The notes below the pieces were generated by a model that ran no database searches, was not told the origin of the DNA, and was given only the letters and a program-made list of their open reading frames with translations. Positions 35,024 through 42,576 of a stretch of DNA of 64,000 nucleotides are shown piece after piece (positions within the stretch are counted from its first letter, which is position 1; the number at the start of each line of letters is the position of its first letter). Both the position numbers and the translations under genes were made by a program. This DNA is from an uncultured Collinsella sp. (GTDB lineage Bacteria > Actinomycetota > Coriobacteriia > Coriobacteriales > Coriobacteriaceae). The stretch is from assembly GCA_902475245.1 (NCBI GenBank), contig CABRYP010000003.1:65641-129640 (forward strand). Direction: 5' to 3'.

Positions 35024-36481
35024 ATGAGCGATAGCCAGAACATGTCCGATGAGGTACGCGCCCGCTTGCGCGCCATTCCTTCCGTTAACGAGTTGCTCGC
35101 CGAGTGGCCGGTTGTGAAGGCGGCGGGGGAGACCTGTGACGCGGTGGTGCATTCCGCTGTCACGGCCGAGCTCGACGAGGAGCGCGCCGCCATTCGTGCC
35201 GGCGCCGACCCGCGCTCTAAGCGCGACCTTGCTTCGGCCATCGAGTGGCGTGCGCACCGCTCCGCGCTGCCGAGCCTGCGCCCTGCCGTCAACGCTACGG
35301 GCGTGGTCATCCATACCAACCTGGGTCGAGCCCCGCTCGCGGAGTCGGCGGCAAAGGCCGTGGCCGAGGTCGCGCGCGGCTACAGCACGCTCGAATACAG
35401 TGTGGACACCTGTTCGCGCGGGTCGCGCAAGGAGCACGCCGCGCAACTGATCCGCTCGCTCACCGGTGCCGAGGACGCGCTTGTGGTCAACAACAACGCC
35501 GCCGCGGTGCTGCTGGTGCTGGCGACTCACGCTGTGGGCAAGGAGGTTATCGTCAGCCGCGGCGAGCTCGTCGAGATCGGCGGCAGCTTCCGTATCCCCG
35601 ATGTCATGGCGGCTTCGGGCGCCAAGCTCGTCGAGGTCGGAGCCACCAACCGCACGCATTTGAGCGACTACGAGCGCGCCATCACGCCCGATACGGCGAT
35701 GATCCTTAAGGTCCATCCTTCCAACTATCGCATCGAGGGTTTCCACGAGGAGGTAGGCTCTCGGGAGCTTGCCACCCTGGCCCACAAGCATGGTCTGCTG
35801 TTCTACGAGGACCAGGGCTCGGGCGCGCTTCTGCCCGATGACATCCTGGTGCGCGGCGGTGAGGAGCCCACGCCGGCTTCGGTCGCGGCGGGACTCGATA
35901 TCGTTTCGTGCTCGGGTGATAAGCTGCTGGGCGCCGCGCAGGCGGGCATTATCATGGGCCGTCGCGATCTGGTCCAGGCCTGTGGGTCGCATCCGCTTAT
36001 GCGTGCCCTGCGCCCGGGCAAACTGGCTCTGTCGGCGCTCGAGGCCACGCTGCGTATCTACATGGACGGGGCGGATGTGGCCCATCGTGAGGTGCCGGTG
36101 CTCAACATGCTTACGCTGCCGCAGGCTCATCTGGAGCGTCGCGCGCGTAAGCTGCGCGATCGTATGGTCGCCGGCCTCGATAAGGTTGGTTGCCCGTGCG
36201 CTGTTCAGGTGGAGATCGTCGAGGAATCGTCGACCCCCGGTGGCGGCTCGCTGCCTACCGTGGAACTGCCCACGATGTGCGTTGCTGTCTGCCCAGTCGA
36301 CGGGTGCCTGTCCGTCGACGCGCTCAAGCGCTCACTCGTCCAAGATTTCGACACACCGGTTGTCACGCGCGCCTCGCACGATCGCGTCCTGTTTGACGTA
36401 CGCACGCTCGTGGGTGACCGCGATATCGAGACGGCGGCATCGACGCTCGTCGCGTGCGTTAAGAAGGCGATTGCTCGATGA
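35024..36481 (+). CDS. selA: L-seryl-tRNA(Sec) selenium transferase SelA
   Basis: SelA converts Ser-tRNA-Sec to Sec-tRNA-Sec with selenophosphate. The 485-residue length is normal. Motifs include INATGVVIHTNLGRAPL-like VNATGVVIHTNLGRAPLAES (about residues 88-107), ALVVNNNAAAVLLVL, and the PLP lysine in IVSCSGDKLLGAAQAGIIMG. The ATG at 35024 follows GAAAGG. The stop overlaps selB by 4 nt (ATGA). Confidence 0.97.
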   Translation: MSDSQNMSDEVRARLRAIPSVNELLAEWPVVKAAGETCDAVVHSAVTAELDEERAAIRAGADPRSKRDLASAIEWRAHRSALPSLRPAVNATGVVIHTNLGRAPLAESAAKAVAEVARGYSTLEYSVDTCSRGSRKEHAAQLIRSLTGAEDALVVNNNAAAVLLVLATHAVGKEVIVSRGELVEIGGSFRIPDVMAASGAKLVEVGATNRTHLSDYERAITPDTAMILKVHPSNYRIEGFHEEVGSRELATLAHKHGLLFYEDQGSGALLPDDILVRGGEEPTPASVAAGLDIVSCSGDKLLGAAQAGIIMGRRDLVQACGSHPLMRALRPGKLALSALEATLRIYMDGADVAHREVPVLNMLTLPQAHLERRARKLRDRMVAGLDKVGCPCAVQVEIVEESSTPGGGSLPTVELPTMCVAVCPVDGCLSVDALKRSLVQDFDTPVVTRASHDRVLFDVRTLVGDRDIETAASTLVACVKKAIAR

Positions 36482-38445
36482 GTGAGGTTCAAGCGCTGGT
36501 GGAGTGTCCCGTTATCGTTGGCACGGCGGGCCACGTCGACCACGGTAAGTCGGCACTGATCGAGGCGTTGACCGGCAAGAATCCCGACCGTCTGGAGGTC
36601 GAGCGCCGTCGCGGTATGACCGTGGAGCTTGGCTTTGGCGAGCTGGCGCTGCCGAGCGGCAAGATCGTCGGCCTGGTCGACGTGCCGGGCCACGCGCATT
36701 ACCTGCGCGCCATGGTGCAGGGTGCCACGGGCATTGATGTTGCCGTGTTGGTGGTCTCTGCCGTCGAGGGCGTGATGCCGCAGACCCGCGAGCACGTGCA
36801 TGTGCTGGAGCTGCTGGGCGTTACGCATATGGTGGTCGCGCTGACGATGTGCGACCTTGCCGATGCCGAGATGACCGAGCTTGCCGAGCTCGATGTCGAT
36901 GACTTTTTGTCGGGTACCGTGTTTGCGGGCGCGCCGATTGTGCCCGTGTCGTCTAAGACAGGCGAGGGGATCGACGGGCTGCTTGCGGTGCTCGACGAGC
37001 AGGTAAGTGCCCGCTGGGATGCCTGCCGCGACCGTGCCGAGTGCACCGATGCCGCGCCGCGCCTGCCGATTGACCGCTGCTTTACGATTAAGGGCGTCGG
37101 CACTGTTGTAACGGGAACGCTGCACGATGCGCCGGTTGCGGTGGGCGACGAGCTGATGGCTTTGCCGTCGCGTACGGTCTGTCGCGTGCGCGGGATTCAG
37201 GTGCATGGCGATACGCCGCGCGCGCTGCCTGGTCAGCGTGTGGCACTCAACCTAGTTGGTGACGGTGTCGCGGCGCTTGACCGTGGCGAGATGCTGGGCG
37301 TGGCGGATCGCTTTGGTCAGACGTTGCGCTTTATGATGACGTTCACCTACCTGGGCCGCGAGGGTGCCAAGCCGCGTGTGCTAGAGTCGGGCGCGCGCGT
37401 GCATGTGATGGCCGGTACGGCCGAAGTCGTCGGCCGCATCATGCTTTTGGAGGGTGAGGCCCCCATGGCGGTGGGCGAGACCCGTACCGTGCAGGTGCGC
37501 CTGGAGGAGCCACTGCCGCTGCGCGCCGGAGACCATGCCGTGGTGCTGTCGTATTCGCCCGTTATGCTCATCGGCGGCGGGCGCGTGCTGCTATCGCGCT
37601 GCCGTCGCTCGCGCGAGCTTGCTGAAGGGGAGCGTGCACTGTATACAGCGCTCGAGTCCGGCGATATCGCGGGCGGTGTGGGCGCTTGGCTGGCGCTGCA
37701 GATGCTGCCGGTTTCGGCGGTTGATGTTGCCGAGGCTTTGGATCTTGGTGTCGGCGAGGTCGATGCCGCACTGCGCGGGTTGGTGTCGCAGGGCTCCGTT
37801 CGCAAGCTTGACGCGGGTGATGCTGACCTCTTGGCGGACGCCATGGTGCTCGATGCCGCGATGGATGCATTGGCGGCGACCCTGTCAGCCATGCATACGG
37901 CGTCTCCCAAGGAGACGGGCTTTACGCCCGGCGCCGTTGCCCATGCCGCCTGGCCCGCTGCGGATGAAGCCGTCGCCGCGGCTCTGATTGCCGAGGGCTG
38001 CTCGCGTGGCGTGTGTGCCTCCGAGGGCGCCGAGGTGTTCGACCCGCACTCCGCTGCCGCCGCGGCGCGTTTGGTGCGCGAGGCCTGCGAACGTATCGTT
38101 GCCTTGCTGGACGAAGCCGGCTTCGATGCACCGACATTGCCCGAGGTTGGCGAGCAGTTGCAGCTCGATCGCGACACCATGACGCGTGCCCTGCGCGAGC
38201 TTTCGCTCAACCGCTCGATCGTTAAGGTCGAGCGCGACGTTGCCCTGTCCGCTGCCGCCGAGGCCCATGCGCGCGAGCTTGTTGCCGCTGCCATTGAGGC
38301 AGCCGGCGGCGCTGCCACCACGAGCGTGCTGCGCGAGGCCCTGGGTGTGTCGCGCAAACGTGCCATCAGCATCTTGGAACACCTGGATGCCGTGCGCTTT
38401 ACGGTGCTCGACAAGGATGCCGGCGGCCTGCGCTCCCTGCGCTAG
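36478..38445 (+). CDS. selB: Selenocysteine-specific elongation factor SelB
   Basis: SelB brings Sec-tRNA-Sec to the ribosome and reads the SECIS hairpin. The 655-residue protein has the GTPase motifs GHVDHGKS (residues 18-25) and DVPGHAHYLRAM, the EF-Tu-like beta domains, and C-terminal winged-helix repeats (from about residue 400) for SECIS binding. It overlaps selA and is followed after 36 nt by selC. Confidence 0.96.
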   Translation: MSEVQALVECPVIVGTAGHVDHGKSALIEALTGKNPDRLEVERRRGMTVELGFGELALPSGKIVGLVDVPGHAHYLRAMVQGATGIDVAVLVVSAVEGVMPQTREHVHVLELLGVTHMVVALTMCDLADAEMTELAELDVDDFLSGTVFAGAPIVPVSSKTGEGIDGLLAVLDEQVSARWDACRDRAECTDAAPRLPIDRCFTIKGVGTVVTGTLHDAPVAVGDELMALPSRTVCRVRGIQVHGDTPRALPGQRVALNLVGDGVAALDRGEMLGVADRFGQTLRFMMTFTYLGREGAKPRVLESGARVHVMAGTAEVVGRIMLLEGEAPMAVGETRTVQVRLEEPLPLRAGDHAVVLSYSPVMLIGGGRVLLSRCRRSRELAEGERALYTALESGDIAGGVGAWLALQMLPVSAVDVAEALDLGVGEVDAALRGLVSQGSVRKLDAGDADLLADAMVLDAAMDALAATLSAMHTASPKETGFTPGAVAHAAWPAADEAVAAALIAEGCSRGVCASEGAEVFDPHSAAAAARLVREACERIVALLDEAGFDAPTLPEVGEQLQLDRDTMTRALRELSLNRSIVKVERDVALSAAAEAHARELVAAAIEAAGGAATTSVLREALGVSRKRAISILEHLDAVRFTVLDKDAGGLRSLR

Positions 38446-38481
38446 ATCGGCTGCTCGGTTTGGTAAAATACCGCCGCACTT

Positions 38482-38578
38482 GGGAACGGATGGGCTCCGG
38501 TGGGCTCCGCGGTCCTCAAAACCGTTGCGAGGCGTGCAAAACGTCTTGGATGTGTTCGATTCGCATACGTTCCCGCCA
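38482..38578 (+). tRNA. selC: tRNA-Sec (TCA), selC
   Basis: This 97-nt tRNA has the special Sec features: an 8+5 acceptor/T arm (GGGAACGG against ACGTTCCC, with a G-A mismatch at the eighth pair), a 6-bp D stem GGGCTC/GGGCTC with wobbles, anticodon loop CCTCAAA holding TCA, a long 8-bp variable arm CGAGGCGT/ACGTCTTG, T stem ATGTG/CGCAT with loop TTCGATT, discriminator G and encoded CCA. It follows selB and completes the Sec machinery. Confidence 0.95.
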
Positions 38579-38732
38579 TACGCTACCAGCGCTTTTGTGC
38601 TCGCGGTCTTGCTGCGTGCCGCAAAGGCGCTGTTTTGTTTTTGCACGAGCTTTTCGTAGCGCCGCTATTTTGGCGGCTGTATTTAGCTTCGTGCACCGGG
38701 TTTCGAGCATGCCGATGGAGGTGTTTTGCCGT

Positions 38733-39365
38733 ATGACTACCGTAAGACGTGCCGATCTTTCTTGTGTCGTCCAGGCGGGTGGGCTGTCCTCGCGCATGGG
38801 CTGCGATAAGGCGCGCATGGCGTTTTGCGGCGAGCCGCTCATCGAGCGCGTGCTGGGCCGGCTGGCGCCAGTTGCCGGCGAGTTGGTCGTGACGACGTCG
38901 CGTCCCAGCGAGCTCGCCTATCTTGAGGAGCGCGCGTTTGGCGGCCTGGTGCCGCGTGTGGTGGCGGACCTTGAAGGCTCGGCGGGCGCCATGCGCGGCA
39001 TCGCGAGCTCGTTGGCTGCGGCTCGGCTGCCTCTCGCGGCGATCGTTGCCTGCGATATGCCGTTTGTCTCGCCGGAACTCATCGGCGCGCTTGCTGGTCA
39101 TGTTGAGGCTGAGGCGCTCGACGTGTGCGTGCCGCGCGAGGAGCGGGGGATTGAGCCGCTGTGCGCCGTCTGGCGTCGTGACGCGTGTGCGCCGGTTGCC
39201 CAAGAACTGCTCGCCGGTGACCGTCAGCGAATCCGCTGCCTGATCGACCGGGTGAACGCCGGGTATTTGGACGAGCCTCAGATTGTCGCGGTCGCCGGCT
39301 CGACGCTCTGCTTCGAGAACGTCAATACGCCCGAGGAGTTTGCGGCGGCCGAGTTACTCGCCTAG
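38733..39365 (+). CDS. mobA: Molybdenum cofactor guanylyltransferase MobA
   Basis: MobA adds GMP to Mo-molybdopterin to give the bis-MGD cofactor needed by formate dehydrogenase. The 210-residue protein has the nucleotide-binding signature VVQAGGLSSRMGCDKARM and the metal-site Asp in VACDMPFVSP. The ATG at 38733 is used because GGAGGTG lies 9 nt before it; upstream in-frame codons overlap the tRNA-Sec region. It lies 154 nt after selC and 15 nt before the second DUF3343 gene. Confidence 0.92.
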   Translation: MTTVRRADLSCVVQAGGLSSRMGCDKARMAFCGEPLIERVLGRLAPVAGELVVTTSRPSELAYLEERAFGGLVPRVVADLEGSAGAMRGIASSLAAARLPLAAIVACDMPFVSPELIGALAGHVEAEALDVCVPREERGIEPLCAVWRRDACAPVAQELLAGDRQRIRCLIDRVNAGYLDEPQIVAVAGSTLCFENVNTPEEFAAAELLA

Positions 39366-39380
39366 ACGATTGGAGTTGCC

Positions 39381-39776
39381 ATGTCTCACGATATTTGTCC
39401 CGACACGGGAGAACCTTGCACTTGCGATGGGTCCGAACCCTGTACCTGCGGTTGCAGTGGCTGTGGACATACTGCGGAAGAGGAAGCGGCCGCCGCGGCG
39501 TATCGTGATGCACACCGCGAAGGCCCGTCCGGTGATGCTCTCGACCATGAACGCAAGATCATCGTTTCGTTCGATAGCACCTTCGATGTGATGGAATGCG
39601 AGCAGCTGTGCCTTGCCGCCGGTGTGCCCGGGCGCATCATGCCGCTGCCCGGCTCCATCACCGCCGGCTGCGGGCTGTGCTGGGCCATGCCGTTCTCCGG
39701 CGATGCGCTCGCCGCCTTCCGCGCTGCCATCGAAGGCCGCATAACCCCCGCCGACTACCATCAGCTCGTCCTCTAA
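39381..39776 (+). CDS. DUF3343 protein with Cys-rich N-terminal extension
   Basis: This 131-residue protein ends in a DUF3343 domain (SFDSTFDVMECEQLCLAAG, then GSITAGCGLCWAMPF). The first 40 residues are a Cys-rich lead, CPDTGEPCTCDGSEPCTCGC and a following CSGC, which could bind metal, sulfur or selenium. It follows mobA by 15 nt and has the same start context, TTGGAGTTGCCATG, as the DUF3343 gene at 11558, which points to duplication. The Se/Mo neighbourhood suggests selenium or sulfur delivery to a molybdenum enzyme. Confidence 0.82.
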   Translation: MSHDICPDTGEPCTCDGSEPCTCGCSGCGHTAEEEAAAAAYRDAHREGPSGDALDHERKIIVSFDSTFDVMECEQLCLAAGVPGRIMPLPGSITAGCGLCWAMPFSGDALAAFRAAIEGRITPADYHQLVL

Positions 39777-40033
39777 CCACCAACATCACCACAAAGGTGC
39801 CTGTCCCCAATGTGGTGGCTTGGAACACGTGGACGAAACAGGTTTGAAACACGGGTTTTGCATGTCAGGCACTCAAAAACGCCTCTACCTGCATCGTAAT
39901 CAAAACGAAACATCTGCTCGTCGGCTTATGCGAAACTTTCCCGCAACAGTGCGATATTATCCATACACGATAAAGTTCGCGGCGCATAGGGTGCCGCGAC
40001 CAACATTTTTCGTTTCCCATCATTGGAGGAAGC
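39777..40033 (+). promoter_or_regulatory. gdhA upstream region
   Basis: No gene is seen. A small inverted repeat ACCACA/TGTGGT flanks AAGGTGCCTGTCCCCAA near 39789-39813. A -10-like TATTAT lies at 39955-39960, and a hairpin TCGCGGC/GCCGCGA (39977-39999) followed by ATTTTT comes just before the GGAGG site of gdhA, so attenuation is possible. Confidence 0.4.
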
Positions 40034-41389
40034 ATGAGCTACACGCAGAAAGTTCTCGAAGAGCTCAAGGCCCGCTATCCCGAGCAGCCTGAGTTCATCC
40101 AGGCCGCGACCGAGATCCTCGGCACCATCCAGCCGGCGCTCGACGCCCACCCCGAGTACGAGGAGGCCGCCCTGCTGGAGCGCCTCGTCGAGCCTGAGCG
40201 TATCGTCATGTTCCGTGTTCCCTGGGTCGACGACCAGGGCAAGGTTCAGGTCAACCGCGGTTACCGTGTCGAGTTCAACTCTGCCATTGGACCCTACAAG
40301 GGCGGCCTGCGCTTTAACCCGACGGTCACTCTGGGTATGCTCAAGTTCCTGGGCCTGGAGCAGATCCTCAAGAACAGCCTGACCACCCTGCCCATGGGCG
40401 GCGGCAAGGGCGGCTCCGACTTTGACCCCAAGGGCAAGTCCAACAACGAGATCATGCACTTCTGTCAGTCCTTCATGACCGAGCTCTATCGCCACATCGG
40501 CCCCAACACCGACGTTCCCGCCGGCGACCTGGGCGTTGGCGGCCGCGAGGTTGCCTACCTGTTCGGTCAGTACAAGCGCCTGACCAACGAGTGGACCGGC
40601 GTCCTTACCGGCAAGGGCCTCTCCTTTGGCGGCTCGCTTGCCCGTACCGAGGCCACCGGCTACGGCCTGGCCTACTTTGTGGACGAGTACCTCAAGAGCC
40701 GCGGCGACTCCTTCGAGGGCAAGAACGTCGTCGTTCACGGCTCCGGCAACGTCGCCATCTACGCCGTCCAGAAGGTCTCCCAGCTCGGCGGCAAGGTGCT
40801 GGCCTGCTCCGATACTCACGGCTGGGTCGAGGATCCCGACGGCATCGACTACACCGTGCTCGAGCACGTCTACAACAAGAAGCGCTCCGGCCACGACAAG
40901 GGCGTTACGCTCGCTATGTACGTTGACGAGAAGCCCAACGCCGTGTGGCACGAGGGCGACGGCCGTGGCGTTTGGCAGCTGCCCTGCGACATCGCGCTGC
41001 CCTGCGCTCGCGAGAACACGCTGCTGCTCGAGGACGCCCAGGCGCTCGTCGCCAACGGCTGCAAGGTGGTCGGCGAGGGCGCGAACATGCCCACGACCAT
41101 CGAGGCCACGACTTACTTCCAGGAGAACGGCGTTGCCTTTATGCCCGGTAAGGCTGCCAACGCCGGCGGCGTGCTCGTGTCCGGCCTGGAGATGAGCCAG
41201 AACGCCGAGCATCTGTCCTGGACCTTCGAGGAGGTCGACGGCAAGCTCGAGCAGCTCATGCGCGGCATGTTCCACAACGTGGACGACACCGCCAAGGAGT
41301 ACGGCCAGGAGGGTAACTTTGTCATGGGCGCCAACATCGCCGGCTTCCTGAAGGTCGCCGACGCCATGCTCGCCCAGGGCGTCTGCTAA
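40034..41389 (+). CDS. gdhA: Glutamate dehydrogenase, hexameric NADP-type
   Basis: This enzyme interconverts 2-oxoglutarate plus ammonia and glutamate. The 451-residue length fits the small hexameric class. Active-site motifs are NSAIGPYKGGLRFNPTVT (substrate Lys), LPMGGGKGGSDFDPKGKS (catalytic Lys), DVPAGDLGVGGREVAYL, and the Rossmann VVVHGSGNVAIYA. The GSGN fingerprint with a basic-region partner is usual in NADP enzymes, although coenzyme choice is inferred. The ATG at 40034 follows GGAGGAAG. Confidence 0.95.
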   Translation: MSYTQKVLEELKARYPEQPEFIQAATEILGTIQPALDAHPEYEEAALLERLVEPERIVMFRVPWVDDQGKVQVNRGYRVEFNSAIGPYKGGLRFNPTVTLGMLKFLGLEQILKNSLTTLPMGGGKGGSDFDPKGKSNNEIMHFCQSFMTELYRHIGPNTDVPAGDLGVGGREVAYLFGQYKRLTNEWTGVLTGKGLSFGGSLARTEATGYGLAYFVDEYLKSRGDSFEGKNVVVHGSGNVAIYAVQKVSQLGGKVLACSDTHGWVEDPDGIDYTVLEHVYNKKRSGHDKGVTLAMYVDEKPNAVWHEGDGRGVWQLPCDIALPCARENTLLLEDAQALVANGCKVVGEGANMPTTIEATTYFQENGVAFMPGKAANAGGVLVSGLEMSQNAEHLSWTFEEVDGKLEQLMRGMFHNVDDTAKEYGQEGNFVMGANIAGFLKVADAMLAQGVC

Positions 41390-41416
41390 ATCTTCGCTCG
41401 ACATAGCATGTGATGA

Positions 41417-41449
41417 GGCTTCCAGCCATTCCGGCTGGGAGCCTTTTTT
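41417..41449 (+). terminator. Intrinsic terminator of gdhA
   Basis: GGCTTCCAGCC pairs with GGCTGGGAGCC, followed by six T. Confidence 0.92.
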
Positions 41450-41510
41450 GATCCGTTGGGGACGGAGGAAAACGGATCATTATGTCTCGGCCCTCTGCCG
41501 GCCGCCCCTT

Positions 41511-41579
41511 AAGTTGCGGTGAAATACGGACTGTTGGGCGCCCTAAGCCCGACAAACAGTCCGTATTTCACCGCAAGTT
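41511..41579. repeat. Palindromic repeat family A (ACGGACT type), copy 3
   Basis: Arms AGTTGCGGTGAAATACGGAC... and complement, extended by CTGTT/AACAG, with one mismatch at the outer right end (CAAGTT for CAACTT). The loop carries GGGCGCCC. It lies between the gdhA terminator and the hydroxylase operon. Confidence 0.9.
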
Positions 41580-41661
41580 ATGGATGGGAGGGAGGTTTTT
41601 GTGCTGTGGAAGGTCGCGGCCCTTCGTTTGGTACACTTAAAAGTACTGGACAAGTGAAGAG

Positions 41662-42576
41662 ATGGGGGAGAACGTGCTCAAGTTCGGTACCTACGTCCGC
41701 GTTGGAAACGCGGCCGAAGCCTATGAGCTCTTACAGAAGAACCGCAACAACAAGATTGTGGGCGGCGGCATCTGGATGCGCCTGGGTTCGCGTCGCGTGG
41801 CGACGGCGATTGACCTTTCGGCCTGCGGACTCGATCAGATCGAGGAGACCGAGACCGAGTTTCGCATCGGTGCCATGTGTACCCTGCACCAGCTCGAGCG
41901 TCATGCCGAGCTCAACGCGCTTGTCAACCATGTCTTTGAGTTCGCCGTCCACGATATCGTGGGCGTGCAGCTGCGTAACACCGCCACGGTGGGCGGCAGC
42001 ATTTACGGTCGCTTTGGTTTCTCGGACGTGCTCTCGGCATTTTTGGCGCTCGATTCGTACGTTGAGTTGACGGGCGCCGGCCGCGTGCCGCTCGCCGAGT
42101 TCGTGGACATGGGCTACGTGCGCGACGTGATCGAGCACGTGGTGGTCGTTAAGCACGATTACCGCGCAAGCTATGAGGCCGTGCGCAAGGCCGCGACCGA
42201 CTTCCCCTCCTTAAACGTCACCGCCGCCTGGTGGGACAACAGCTGGCATGTCACCGTGGGCGCCCGCCCGCTGCGCGCGTCCCTGCTGCGGGGCGAGGCA
42301 TGCGGCCTGGTGAACGAGCAACCTTCCGAGGACGAGCTGCGCGCACTGGCCGCATCCGTGCGTGCCCTGAGCTACGGCACTAACTTGTGGGGCTCGGCTG
42401 ACTACCGCCGCCGCATCTCGGCCCCGCTGGCGATTCAGGCTGTACGTCGTGCCGCCGGCATCGAGCTTTCGGCCGCGCTTGCCCGCGAGCTCGAGACCGT
42501 GCAAGTGCCTAAGTTTGCCACGGACGAGTATTCCTGCCGCCGCGTGCCCGGCGTCGATTCTAGCGAGGTGCGCTAA
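41662..42576 (+). CDS. Molybdenum hydroxylase FAD-binding subunit
   Basis: This 304-residue protein has the CO dehydrogenase/xanthine dehydrogenase medium-subunit layout: KIVGGGIWMRLG for FAD pyrophosphate near residue 32, then VQLRNTATVGGSIYGRFGFSD, the second FAD motif (TVGG), and a C-terminal domain from about residue 195. The start may be GTG 41674 instead. Its stop overlaps the next ATG by one base, so the two subunits are coupled. Confidence 0.87.
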   Translation: MGENVLKFGTYVRVGNAAEAYELLQKNRNNKIVGGGIWMRLGSRRVATAIDLSACGLDQIEETETEFRIGAMCTLHQLERHAELNALVNHVFEFAVHDIVGVQLRNTATVGGSIYGRFGFSDVLSAFLALDSYVELTGAGRVPLAEFVDMGYVRDVIEHVVVVKHDYRASYEAVRKAATDFPSLNVTAAWWDNSWHVTVGARPLRASLLRGEACGLVNEQPSEDELRALAASVRALSYGTNLWGSADYRRRISAPLAIQAVRRAAGIELSAALARELETVQVPKFATDEYSCRRVPGVDSSEVR

